Source: Crossaster papposus
Lineage: Eukaryota; Echinodermata; Asteroidea; Velatida; Solasteridae
Reading direction: 5' to 3'
NCBI GenBank assembly: GCA_037893245.1
Contig: JBAIAA010000076.1
Location: forward strand, 186,001 to 250,000
Length of the DNA: 64,000 nucleotides
This document shows, piece by piece, positions 23,351 through 34,729 of the stretch (position 1 is its first letter; every line of letters begins with the position of its first letter). The notes under the pieces were generated by a model. That model was given only the letters and a program-made list of their open reading frames with translations. It ran no database searches and had not been told where the DNA came from. Made by a program: the position numbers and the translations under genes.

Positions 23351-24757
23351 AGAAAGTGACGTGACCGATTACTACAGCTAGAGTTCTTTGCTACATCTTC
23401 AGACTTGCCGTCTATACTAAGACAACCATACTAAGAAAGTGACGTGACCGATTATGATGGTGAGAGTTCTCTGCTACATCTTCAGACTTGCCGTCTATAC
23501 TAAGACAACCATACTAAGAAAGTGACGTGACCGATTATGATGGTGAGAGTTCTCTGCTACATCTCCAGACTTGCCGTCTATACCAAGACAACCATACTAA
23601 GAAAGTGACGTGACCGATTATGATGGTGAGAGTTCTCTGCTACATCTCCAGACTTGCCGTCTATACCAAGACAACCATACTAAGAAAGTGACGTGACCGA
23701 TTATGACGGTGAGAGTTCTCTGCTACATCTCTAGACTTGCCGTCTATACCAAGACAACCATACTAAGAAAGTGACGTGACCGATTATGATGGTGAGAGTT
23801 CTCTGCTACATCTCCAGACTTGCCGTCTATACCAAGACAACCATACTAAGAAAGTGACGTGACCGATTATGACGGTGAGAGTTCTCTGCTACATCTCCAG
23901 ACTTGCCGTCTATACCAAGACAACTGTACTAAGAAAGTGACGTGACCGATTATGATGGTGAGAGTTCTCTGCTACATCTCCAGACTTGCCGTCTATACCA
24001 AGACAACTGTACTAAGAAAGTGACGTGACCGATTATGACGGTGAGAGTTCTCTGCTACATCTCCAGACTTGCCGTCTATACCAAGACAACCATACTAAGA
24101 AAGTGACGTGACCGATTATGACGGTGAGAGTTCTCTGCTACATCTCCAGACTTGCCGTCTATACCAAGACAACTGTACTAAGAAAGTGACGTGACCGATT
24201 ATGATGGTGAGAGTTCTCTGCTACATCTCCAGACTTGCCGTCTATACCAAGACAACTGTACTAAGAAAGTGACGTGACCGATTATGACGGTGAGAGTTCT
24301 CTGCTACATCTCCAGACTTGCCGTCTATACCAAGACAACCATACTAAGAAAGTGACGTGACCGATTATGACGGTGAGAGTTCTCTGCTACATCTCCAGAC
24401 TTGCCGTCTATACCAAGACAACTGTACTAAGAAAGTGACGTGACCGATTATGATGGTTGGAGTTCTCTGCTACGTCTCGAGACTTGCCGTCTATACCAAG
24501 ACAACCAAACTAAGAAAGTGACGTGACCGATTATGATGGTGAGAGTTCTCTGCTACATCTCCAGACTTGCCGTCTATACCAAGACAACCATACTAAGAAA
24601 GTGACGTGACCGATTATGATGGTGAGAGTTCTCTGCTACATCTCCAGACTTGCCGTCTATACCAAGACAACCATACTAAGAAAGTGACGTGACCGATTAT
24701 GATGGTGAGAGTTCTCTGCTACATCTTCAGACTCGCCGTCTATACCAAGACAACTTT
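23351..24757. repeat. 83-bp satellite array, 17 copies, each with a CRE-like motif
   Basis: The exact 83-bp period is visible from AGAAAGTGACGTGACCGATT recurring at 23351, 23434 and onward to 24679. Copies differ at a few fixed positions (GATGGT/GACGGT, CCATAC/CTGTAC). Each unit contains TGACGTGA. The array ends about 150 bp from the stop codon of the lectin receptor, downstream of it. Confidence 0.97.
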
Positions 24758-24905
24758 ACACAACGCAATAGACCAGTGGCCAGGGCCTGGTTCATGCTTT
24801 TTCGTTAAGTGTTCAGTAATTAATATAAGAAACCTATTTATACAACTTAATTGTTTGACGACTAGGATGCAGGTTTTAGTATCCGCGTCTGATAAGAACA
24901 TTCAT

Positions 24906-27900
24906 TCACTGTGACAATAAAGCACTCATTCGGACTTGAGATCCGTACTTCTGTTTTCGTCTTACTTCAAGAACCTGTAGTAAATAAGGTTAGAAACAAT
25001 TAAGGCACAATTGAGAGGTTTGTCGTACATATTTATTTTACGGTTTTAATGTTGTTACTACTATTTCAGCTGGTTTTTACTGTTGTTAATATCGTCTTAT
25101 TTGGTTACGACAGCGGTTGTTTTGTAATACATGTTGTTGTTTACCTTGACAACGACCATGGCAATAATGAGTAAGATACAGCAGGCAGCAAAGACAGCCA
25201 CAGCCACAGTCAAACCAGATTCTGCAGGGACAACAACATCAGAATAACATGCTTTTGTTCAATCCTTTACATGAACGTGAATGACGCCTGATCAACACAA
25301 ATCAGGTATGAAATGAAGATTATTAATCTACTCGTTTATAATGATGGTATTGTCAGTATTCACCACCGCAATTACTTACCAGCATTGCCGCCAGTTGTAA
25401 GTTCTATGTCTCCTTGGACTGTTTTGTGACAAGAACAAGAAGAAACCAAAATATCAAATTTGATAAATATTTCATAACACATATTAAATAATTCAATCGG
25501 AACAACAAAGGGAATGTCTCACCTTTATTGGGTTTTGGCTTCGGGATGGGATGGGATAAAATGTTGGCTGTTCAAAAAAAAAATTCAAACGGAAAAAATT
25601 AATTCAAGACTAATATTAAAGCGCTCAATTCATAATTTTTCGAGTGATGTTAGTTAATTGATACTCACATCTGACTTTGACATAGGCACTGTCGATTCTT
25701 GTCATCGGTACTATACCGACGGTTGTCGAAACAACACATACGTAATTCCCTGTATCGTTCGTAGTAGTATTGTAGATCACCACCTGAAAAAAACCAATGA
25801 TGAATTAAATCTGAAGTGTTCTGAATAAAACTATTGTTGTAAGCTCCTCTTTTCCTATAACTATTGCCGGTGTACGGACTGGTGTTGTCTAGTCTGCTGT
25901 GAAGGATGGTCGCCGTTATACCTCCTTAATAATACTGAACTATTTAGCTTTTAGAGACCGTCGCTGAACGTGTCAGAGACCGAGGATTACTGTATAAAGC
26001 ACTAAAGTCATAATTATTTCAGGCTATCAGTCGGATGGTCAGTCTGCACTTACTCTATAGTAACCATTCTCTTCATTATCCAATAAGAATCGAGTCCTGT
26101 GCTCTGGAAGGGCGTTACCGGGAGAGTGCGCAGTCACGTGTTCGATTTGAAGTGAATAGTCAAGCTTAGGGATGTTCACATGACATTTTAATTCAATGGA
26201 TTCCCCCTCTTTTACGTGACTTGCAGTGCGCAGACTCACTCTGACATCAGCTGACAGATATAAGAAAAAACTGCGTTAAAGGTGATGAACGGATTTTGAA
26301 CGTAAACTTGCGGTCCTGCGACCTAGAAAATATCACGCATCCGTATAGTGTTCATATGTTTTAAAGGGATCGTATACGTTTGGTAATTACTCAAATATTT
26401 AATGGCAATAAAAGCTTACTTGGAAGAAGTACAGCAGCTTTGGATAGTATAATGCATTTTTAGAAACTTTTCACTTTGAAGTTCTGCGGTTTTGGAAAAA
26501 GATATCACTTTTTATCCCCAAAAATTTGAATCTGTGAAGCGTTACTGCAGTGACGTTTCTTAGACTGTGTATTCCAATGCAGATTATTCTTCCTGCGTGG
26601 ACATAACCGCTCGAGATTTACGGCAATATCTCAAAATCGCTACCACCTTTTGAAATGAAATAATTTTTACAGGTTAGTTTTATGGTATATATCTATTACT
26701 TTATAGGATTGAAACAAATAGTGGGTCCTAATTACCAAACGTATACGATCCCTTTAACGTTTAATTTATACAAATAAATTAATACATGTAAATAATACAT
26801 CAAAACCAACAAAGTGTTGTTTATTAACAGATAATACAGTAATCTCCTTAAGCAGCAACTGACCAATCAGAACTGTGAAAATTGGTAGTTCAGCATGTTA
26901 AATTCTGGTTTGTATACCAAAAATGCACTTCCTTATCATAATTTGTTATTATTCAAACAATTCCACGATACAATTTAAATTTTTTGGCAAACATAGGTTC
27001 ATATTCGCATTAGATCTTCTTTAGTATTCGAAATATTGGAAATCATTCATGGGAAAGCGTGACTTCGTCACTGTCATGGCATGCATGGGGTTGAAAATTG
27101 GAGTATAAAACCAAATCACGACAATGTCATGTTCTTGGTTAGAAGGTTATCGTATAGCATTTGTACACGATCTACTCTTAATGTTTAATAATGTGTAATA
27201 AAGTTGGTTCCCACTTCGTTTATATCTGTAGTTACTTTAATTTGTGGCAAACTGGCAGAACTCCAGTAACATATACTGGTGTTTTTTATACCCCGTCTTT
27301 TTACAAGAATAGCAACGTAAACTGGCACCATTCGGAAGTCGTTAAAAACAACCCGTATAATGGCCACCGTTTTTTTTTTAGAGGGACAGTCCTGGCGTCC
27401 CGACTGCCAGGAATTTCCCGTAAAATTACGGCTTTAATTTTTTACAGTGTTATACTATCTTTGTCAGGCCAATCAATTTTGCCAAAATCTTGCATTATCT
27501 CGATCGATTATGTCTGATTTAGGCATCATAGATTGATTGTCGTTTGTATTAATGTGTCGTTTGGTGAACATGTTTGATAATTTTGTAAGCTGGTTCAAAT
27601 TGGATGAAATAAACTAACCTTTATCACACACCATGCCATGAAATCGCTTCAAGCAATGGCATCTGCCACCATATAAGCAATATCCATTTGATACACACGA
27701 ACAATGCGGACTGTCTTCAAGGCACGGCCCACTTCCACCAGATCCTACTTCGTCATTAACACAAGCTGTCATCACAAAAATTATGATACAAACATCTGTT
27801 ATGCCCTATAATATTAGTTTGAACACCTTGTCTTTAATATTAACGGTCCTTTGATAAGAACTTCAGGTTATAAAAACACAAAATAGCGGTATTTGCGCTA

Positions 27901-30900
27901 GATTCGTACTTTAAAAGTTCGAATTATTTGTTGATAAATTTGACAAGACATAATGGGATGCTGGCCCTCATAGATCACCCCATTAAACATGACGACTTAG
28001 GCTCTCAAGAAAGCTTTTGATTAGACCACTTCCACGCGTGCGTATAGTAACAATTATTGTTTATATTTTTAGAGATGATAATATTTACATTTGTATGCAG
28101 GTTGACAGCACAAAATAATAGTTTGTATACGGTATCGAAAAAATAGAAAATGTCGATTATTCGTTCAAATATCAAAGTGCAACACCCAAAGAAAACACAT
28201 ATTCCAAATCCAACGGACAACGGAGGGACCGGAAATGAGTCTAGGAATGCGAGCCACCATGGATATTGTTGGTTGTGACCACAGAGCTATATTAAATTAC
28301 TAGAGCGCTGGCTCGATGTACAAAGTTATGCCTTGCTGGGCGCATCCATGTTTGTAAACAAACCTAGGAAACCTCAATAGTGTGTACGGCTTTGGTACGA
28401 CTATTTGCATATGTGCGTTTGTATTCTTTATAGTGCGTTACCGAAGCTATACGCCCAAAACCGAAACGCATCGATCAGCAAATGAGCGTTAATATTTTTC
28501 TCTGCGCAAACAGCGCAAATGCGTGCGCGTATCCGCTGTGACTTTATTAAAACTGGCATAACGCGCTTAAGTAACCGTCTGTTCTACTACACGCACATGA
28601 ATTCAAAATGTCTGCGCGCAGGATGGATTCAAAGTATCAAAAAAAGGAGTTGGCGCTCTAGTAATTTAATATAGCTCTATGGTTGTGACTCACTTGCCGT
28701 TTTCTATTATATGCCTATGATACAGAGATTAATTATGACTTACGTGGTAAAGCACATACTACATGGAAAGTACGATGTCCACTACATGGCATGTCATTCC
28801 ATCCACCAGTACCATAGTCCATTGTAACACAATGTTCTCCATTCCTACCGGCATTATTTGGCTCGCCTGGTAACCAATTACTGCCAAGAAAAGTCCAATC
28901 AATGGTCAGGGGCGGCTTTAGTTTTGGAAGGGGGGGGGGGGGGGGGGGGGTGGGGGGGGGGGGTGATTGACTAAAAATGCTTTGAAGTATGCAGCAAATA
29001 TCTCAAGTTAACTTAAATATAAAACGTAAATGAGATGAGAATTTGAAATTAGTTTTTTTTTTAGATAAAACATTACTTATAGGTTGTTTTACTTCCATCG
29101 ACCCATGAAAAGCGACCTTCGTGTTGAGCGTCAGTCAAACCAATCCAGATTGCAGGGTAAGCTAACTTGGATAAAAATGCCTGCAGTAACACCACAGACT
29201 ATGAGTTAAAACTTAAAAGCTAATAAATTCGGTTCCAGTAACCAATGAACCCAGCCAAAAGTTGATTCAACCCCGTTTCGTTCAACGCAACTAAATCTTA
29301 TCCATCTTAACCCACCCTACCCAATTGCAAACAAAACCAAACAAAACCAAACAAAACCAAACAAAACCTATTTTACTAAGCATTATTATTTAACAAACAA
29401 TCCCGACCCAACCTTGTCTATAGGCCTGCATCCACTTATGCCAATCATATTTATACTCAATACTAAACAATCCCTTAAGACTCAAGAAATCTAATGCCTG
29501 ATATCTTACATTCAGTTCCCCATCTCGGATGATGACCATTTGTGCCCCTTCCTCAATCTGTCTACACGCTTCCTGGGCTAATTGCATGGAGCCTTTTTTC
29601 TCCTCGACGTACCAGTAACATCTATCACGGAAAAATATCCCTCCACTGTGACAAATAGGATAATTACCTGCAACAAAGAATGAATATCAATGAATGGAAC
29701 CAATTAAAAATGCCACTTTACGTTTTAGAAGGATGTTTTTGAAGTAAGTTAGTAAGTTTGTTTGATTTTTAGGTATAGCTAGTACCACCCTTTTTTAAAC
29801 GTCGTGTCTTTTATTCCCAATAAGAGATGGCGATTGCTCAGAGGGGCAAATGATGAATGGCATTTGGAATTTGTGAAATTGATGTTTCTCATTTTCACCG
29901 CTGAGGGCGTACTGTCTAAAGTTTGTCTTGTTCACGAAGTATAATCAATCACTTTACTTTTGCAACTCTGTCAATTTACACACTTACCCACCTAAACAGG
30001 AACATTTTAAATCTCGACATGCAACAATTGTATTGGACAATTTTGAGCCTGGATACTACGTACCATTTGATGAACAAGCGTAGTGATACTTAGAAAGACA
30101 TGGTTGATCCACCCAGTGACCTTCAAGATGAGACATCACTGCACAATGAGATGCGGAAGGATGAGACGAAGCCCAATTGCTATTGTAATCAAAGAAATAG
30201 ATCGTATCTCACCAATAATCATTAATATTAAGTTTAAAATCAGGTAATTCAGAGTTTTTAAACTGAAAGGTGAAAGTGACAGATCTAATTAATTCGAATA
30301 TATCATTACCTTTTTAAAAGAACGACAGTGAATGGTTGAGATTGATAAAATTATGTGTCCAATTAATGATAGATGAGTTCTTTCTTATTTAAGAAAGCAA
30401 CTTACGTATAATTTGGGTATGTGCCGTCTACCCACAGCCAATGTCCATCGTTATGTGTATCATAAAGACCAATCCATAGATCGCGATAGGGCAATGTCGA
30501 ATATAACCATTTCTGTGGGAGATACAAGATGGACGTCTAAACTACAAGTTTCTGTCGGGCGATTAATATCGTTTTTTTCAAAAATGGGTCAGGAAGATTA
30601 TATACATGTATAACTTTGTAAAGTCCAAACAATTAATTCTTAGAAATCCTATTATGAGCTAATAGTTCTAAAAGCTTCACCTATACTAATATAGGCCTAT
30701 GTAGTAATTTAAATCTCTTTTCGCGTCTTTTATCGATATAATTGTCTCATGTTTAACTTAGCAGCAGAGGGCGTTCCTGAAGGATTGACGGCGTAATATA
30801 TCCTACTTACTTGTTGTTGTTTGCTGGTAATCACAGCCAACTGAACATTAGCCCCGTATTGGTTACGGCATTTGTGATGTGCATCCAGCCATTTCGCTGG

Positions 30901-31357
30901 TTCACTGCTAAACCAGTAACATCGATTCTGAAATTGGAACCCATCTGAGCAATACTGCGGGTGATGGTCGTCTGGAAAAGAAGGTTGAGAAAAACTAAGC
31001 AGAGGCTTGTCGGCGCAAAACAAAAATTGTACCATTACCAGTAAGGCAAATCAATTAAACGGGGCTTACAGTAATTTATTTTCTGTCCGTATACATGTAC
31101 AAACTGTACATTAATTAGTGCACAAAAAGTTGCACTAATTTGTGCATTTGCATATAGATGAAAAGAGTAAGTTGAAGGCACCATGCGTGTTCGTCTTATA
31201 TCAGTTATGTCTTAATCTAAATTAATTTAATCTATTTTGAAAACAACACACAAACATCAAACAATCAAACAAGATTTACAAGTTTACCAGATTGACATCT
31301 TATCCCCGAGAGACAGGAAAGCATAGCAACAAAGATCCATGAACTCGTCCAAGCCAT
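24906..31357 (-). CDS. Transmembrane receptor: two C-type lectin domains, EGF, Ig
   Basis: Complete gene, 14 exons, 513 residues, all phases consistent: 31357-31288, 30971-30811, 30512-30406, 30179-30064, 29667-29510, 29180-29077, 28880-28744, 27765-27619, 26250-26054, 25783-25669, 25567-25523, 25418-25380, 25221-25145, 24974-24906. Signal peptide about 1-22 (hydrophobic WIFVAMLSCLSG). CTLD1 about 24-151 lacks a sugar-binding EPN or QPD and has WVD instead of WND. CTLD2 about 152-284 has WIGL, EPN (NWLPGEPNN) and WND (GGWNDMPC), the calcium/mannose-type set. A cysteine-rich EGF-like exon (residues 285-333) follows, then an Ig fold with DTGNYVC on two exons, a short Lys/Pro stalk, a transmembrane helix (VAVAVFAACCILLIIAMVV) and a 23-residue basic tail ending ALLSQ. 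Likely a cell-surface glycan receptor in adhesion or immunity. Family is firm; ligand unknown. Confidence 0.93.
26361..26757. mobile_element. MITE family 3 (AGGGATCGTATACG termini), copy a
   Basis: TTAA|AGGGATCGTATACGTTTGG ... CGTATACGATCCCT|TTAA. About 390 bp, closely similar to 56377-56773. In the intron between the EGF and Ig exons. Confidence 0.93.
28271..28689. mobile_element. MITE with 9-bp flanking direct repeat
   Basis: Terminal inverted repeat AGAGCTATATTAAATTACTA (28283 and ending 28678), flanked on both sides by GGTTGTGAC (28271-28279, 28681-28689). In the intron between CTLD2 and EGF. Confidence 0.9.
28929..28965 (+). repeat. Long G run
   Basis: About 35 G interrupted by one T, inside a receptor intron. 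Could form G-quadruplexes. Length in the assembly is uncertain. Confidence 0.9.
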
Positions 31358-31442
31358 GTTGGTATAATGAGGAAATCTGACCCTGTAAACGGAAACACAA
31401 ACTCCGATAAACCGGACGTAACGTTACTATAGTTCACCACAA

Positions 31443-31516
31443 ACTGACACTCGTAGTGAGTGTCAGTTCGTGAAACCGTACACCGATGAGTCCATTTGGG
31501 TTTCACGAACTGACAC
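31443..31516. promoter_or_regulatory. Overlapping hairpins upstream of the lectin receptor start
   Basis: Two alternative hairpins share one segment. ACTGACACTC/GAGTGTCAGT (31443-31452/31458-31467) has a 5-base loop. GTGTCAGTTCGTGAAACC (31460-31477) pairs exactly with 31499-31516. They lie 86-160 bp 5' of the receptor ATG, so in the 5'UTR or core promoter. A regulatory role is only inferred. Confidence 0.6.
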
Positions 31517-31519
31517 CCA

Positions 31520-32870
31520 ACTTATTCCCGCCCAACGGGCACTAGTTTAGTAGTTAGCAAAAGAAGAAGCATGTTGCGGGTATAGGATTTTTAAAACCTT
31601 TAAACTCGTGGAAGTAAGAAGGGTTTCAATATTCGTGAAAACGAAAATATGCAGAGCGCACACTGCTGTACTTGGGTAATGTCAGTTCGTAAAAACGAAC
31701 AATACTCGGTTCTGTACATACTCGTATAAATACTGTATATTTTTCTTCTATTAATTTATTAAATAACACATTATTTCTTCTAATGCCATCAGTAAATATT
31801 TTTTTTAAATCTTAATCAATGAAGCAATGAAGTTGTTTTTGCTGTGGCATTCGTGAACTCTTAAACTTTAAAATAAACGACCCTAACAAATTGCGAATTA
31901 GAACCGTGCAAAGATTTATTTGGATACACACCCAAAAAATTCCCCAAAAGCCTAAGACTAAAAAAGTAGAATTTTTGTTTATCATACCAAAGCTAATAAT
32001 TAAATTGCTTAAAGAAAAACGGAATTTTGTTATGAAACCACTTTGTTAATAGTAATAGGATCCGTGGCCTGGTTTTAACTTCCGAGGCTATTTGTTGAAT
32101 GAATTATCAATATCAGAACAACGGTACACTCTAGGCCCTAACACGTGTTTCCTAAACAGGCCTGAATGCGAAGTCATAATGCACTGGTATTTTGTCAAAA
32201 CGAAAACAATAATGACCGATATTTCCACAATCTAAAAGAGCTATGATGAATGTGGTATAATAGAATACGATTTTCAAACGGAAATTTAAAACATGCACAT
32301 CTCTTTATTTATTCAATTACATAATAGCCTATAGTTCAAGACAGTGTTTCACTGTAATAAGTCGGGCTGTTCACGACATACACATCACCGGTTTCCACTT
32401 CGTTATTATAATCATCATATAAAATGCGAAACCAATGTATTCCAATTATTATAAACGACTACAACAGAAAACGTACAAAAGCGTAACAGTGCCCTGAATT
32501 ACCTTGTTCAAACTGGAGCTATGGTGCTAGTATCTCGCAATCGTGCGCAAATGGCGTACGTATGCTGCGGTTGTCTTCTCAGTACTGAATGGTGCTACCG
32601 TGACTTCGAGGAACTTCTGTCCATTTATAACCTTGGTAATGGGTCGTGCCAGTCATGTCCGGATATCCAAGAATACAACGGATGTATATAACACCAGGAA
32701 CTTCCACTTTTCATAATTTACAGGTTTGGACGCGATTAACGCGTCCAAAAACCAAGGTCATGACCCAGTTTTAAACATGTTTATATAACCGGCCAACCTC
32801 ATTTACATTCCCTTATTTAAACTGGACCCATCATTAAATTAAAAAGAAAATGTTAATTGGCTTTTAATTG
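31520..32870. other. Intergenic, no gene seen
   Basis: AT-rich upstream flank of the receptor gene. A third relative of the hairpin motif (GTCAGTTCGTAAAAACG) occurs at 31681. No exon-like sequence. Confidence 0.4.
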
Positions 32871-32893
32871 TCTTCTCTCTGTTAGTTTCTTCA

Positions 32894-33140
32894 GGCTTGC
32901 GAGATACATGACGGGTTATGGCCGAGCGTTTAAGAGCAAGCGGAATTATGCTCTGGTGTTTCTGATCAGCAGAGTGCGGGTTTGAGTCCCATATGTCCTT
33001 AAGCAAGGCTTTAACCACTATTGCTTCGTCCTAGTTCGGATGGGACGTAAAGCTGGAGGTCCCGTGTTGTGTAATGCACGTAAAAGAACCCAGTAACACT
33101 TATCGCTAAGAGGGTGGGTTTGCCCCGGTGGCGTTTCCTG
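32894..33140 (+). mobile_element. tRNA-derived SINE, second copy
   Basis: A box TGGCCGAGCGTTTA and B box GGGTTTGAGTCCC. The body CTATTGCTTCGTCC ... CACGTAAAAGAACCCAG matches the SINE at 20636. It is preceded by a stray SINE tail fragment (CTTCAGGCTTGCGAGA). Confidence 0.85.
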
Positions 33141-33147
33141 ACAGCAT

Positions 33148-33970
33148 CCTGAGCCACGCACCGCTTTTCGAGCTTTCTACTATAATAGCACTGCGGGCAT
33201 TCGGCCAGATCCGTGGTTATTAGCGCACAAAATCATGCGCCCCATCAGAGCCTCCGTTACAAACAGACGAAGGCCATTTCCCAAACCCTGGCTTTGGATC
33301 CGTTTCGGCTACAGTCTATTGCTAAACTGTATGAATGAAGCCTGAGACGAAGACAAGCTGGGGTTCGAAAAACAGCCAAAGGCATGCGAACCAACGCACA
33401 TTTCTATTGGTCCATTCGCTTGGACATTGGATGCCATTCTGAGCCACGCAGCGTTTAACGGGCTCTTGAATTGTCGCAGCAATTGTTAAACAAGTTGGCC
33501 AATATTATGATATGAACGACCACCCCTGGTAAAAGGACAATTTCTACCTTTATTCTTAATTTTATTGGCGTTTACTTAGCTTTTCAGTCTTTTATGTTTT
33601 TTATTCTGTATAATATAAAATAGCAAAGCTTTATTTCACGTTATGTACGTTAATTTTTACAATTTTTTCGATTAATTAAAAAATTTACGTGGGAGGATAA
33701 ACATTGTGAGAACACCTCAGATGTCCAAGCGAATGGACCAATAGAAATGCGCGTTGGTTTGCATGCCTTTGGCTGTTTTTCGAACCCAAGCTTTGTCTTC
33801 GTCGAAGGCTTCATTCATACAGTTTAGTAGACTGTAGCCAGAGACGGATCAAAAGCCAGGGTTTGGGGAATGGCCCTGGTCTGTTTGTAACGGAGGCTCT
33901 GATTGGGCTCATGTGGTTTTTTTGCGCTAATTGTGCTAAGCGCGTAAAAGCGCTGCGTGGCTCAGGATGT
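33148..33970. mobile_element. Foldback transposon with arms of about 250 bp
   Basis: CATCCTGAGCCACGCA at the left is complementary to TGCGTGGCTCAGGATG at the right, and the match continues inward: GCCTCCGTTACAAACAGAC, GTATGAATGAAGCC, CGAAAAACAGCCAAAGGCAT, TTGGTCCATTCGCTTGGACA. The spacer (33440-33710) holds a third CTGAGCCACGCAGC. A further partial direct copy follows at 33990-34070. Confidence 0.9.
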
Positions 33971-34237
33971 GCGGACACTGGGCAAGATCCGTGATCATTT
34001 GGCGCAAAGATCCATGCCGGCGCCCAATCAGAGCCTCCGTTACAAACAGACCAAGGCATGCAAACCATGCAACCTCGACCCAAGGCAGAAAATTGCAGTT
34101 TTTCATTGATAAAACGCGGTACTTATTCCTGGGTCCGAGGTTGGCTTACAAACAAGTTGGGCCTTTTCCCCCGATTCTCCCGAAGTTCTTCCGCAACGCG
34201 CATTTGGAGTTGCCCCATCTACATTTTAATGGAGTGC

Positions 34238-34250
34238 ATGCGCGGATCCA

Positions 34251-34287
<37 letters not shown>

Positions 34288-34450
34288 CGCACCCGGCGCG
34301 CGCCCCCCCCCTAAAAAAATCTCGAGAAGATTGAGAAGATCTCGGCGTTGGGGCTTCGCGCCTCCTGCGCTCCCATATCTTCTCCCAATATATTATGTTG
34401 ACAATTTTTGGCGCCCCCTCTAACCGAAATTCCTGGATCCGCCCCTGGAG
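34238..34450. mobile_element. Small MITE with GC-run termini
   Basis: GCGGATCCAGGGGGG at the left is complementary to CCTGGATCCGCCCCTGG at the right. It includes a run of about 40 G (34248-34287) followed by GCGCGCGCCCCCCCCC. No coding content. Confidence 0.75.
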
Positions 34451-34729
34451 TGTATAAGCACTCAATGACCAATACATGCATCATTGCTCCTACACCACTG
34501 TTGTTTATGTTGTACCATATTATTACTGCATTCCCAATTTATTTTCTCATAATGTTTCCAATCATAATAATAACTGAATCAAAATTATCCGTAGTTTTTT
34601 AATGTGCAAATTCTCCACATAAAACAAAACTTTATTTATGCTTTATTAGACTTACTTAATCAACATAAAAATACAAAAACTGAAATTAGAACAACATAAT
34701 TAACGCAATTCTCACACAAAAGTCCCACG

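Noticed and set aside
23351..24757. CRISPR-like array
   Set aside because: The whole 83-bp unit is repeated with no unique spacers, and the context is eukaryotic; it is a tandem satellite.
31460..31516. Hammerhead ribozyme (CCGATGAGTCC within a hairpin)
   Set aside because: The GATGAGTCC stretch resembles the core, but the required GAAA segment is absent on that strand and the cleavage-site stems do not form.
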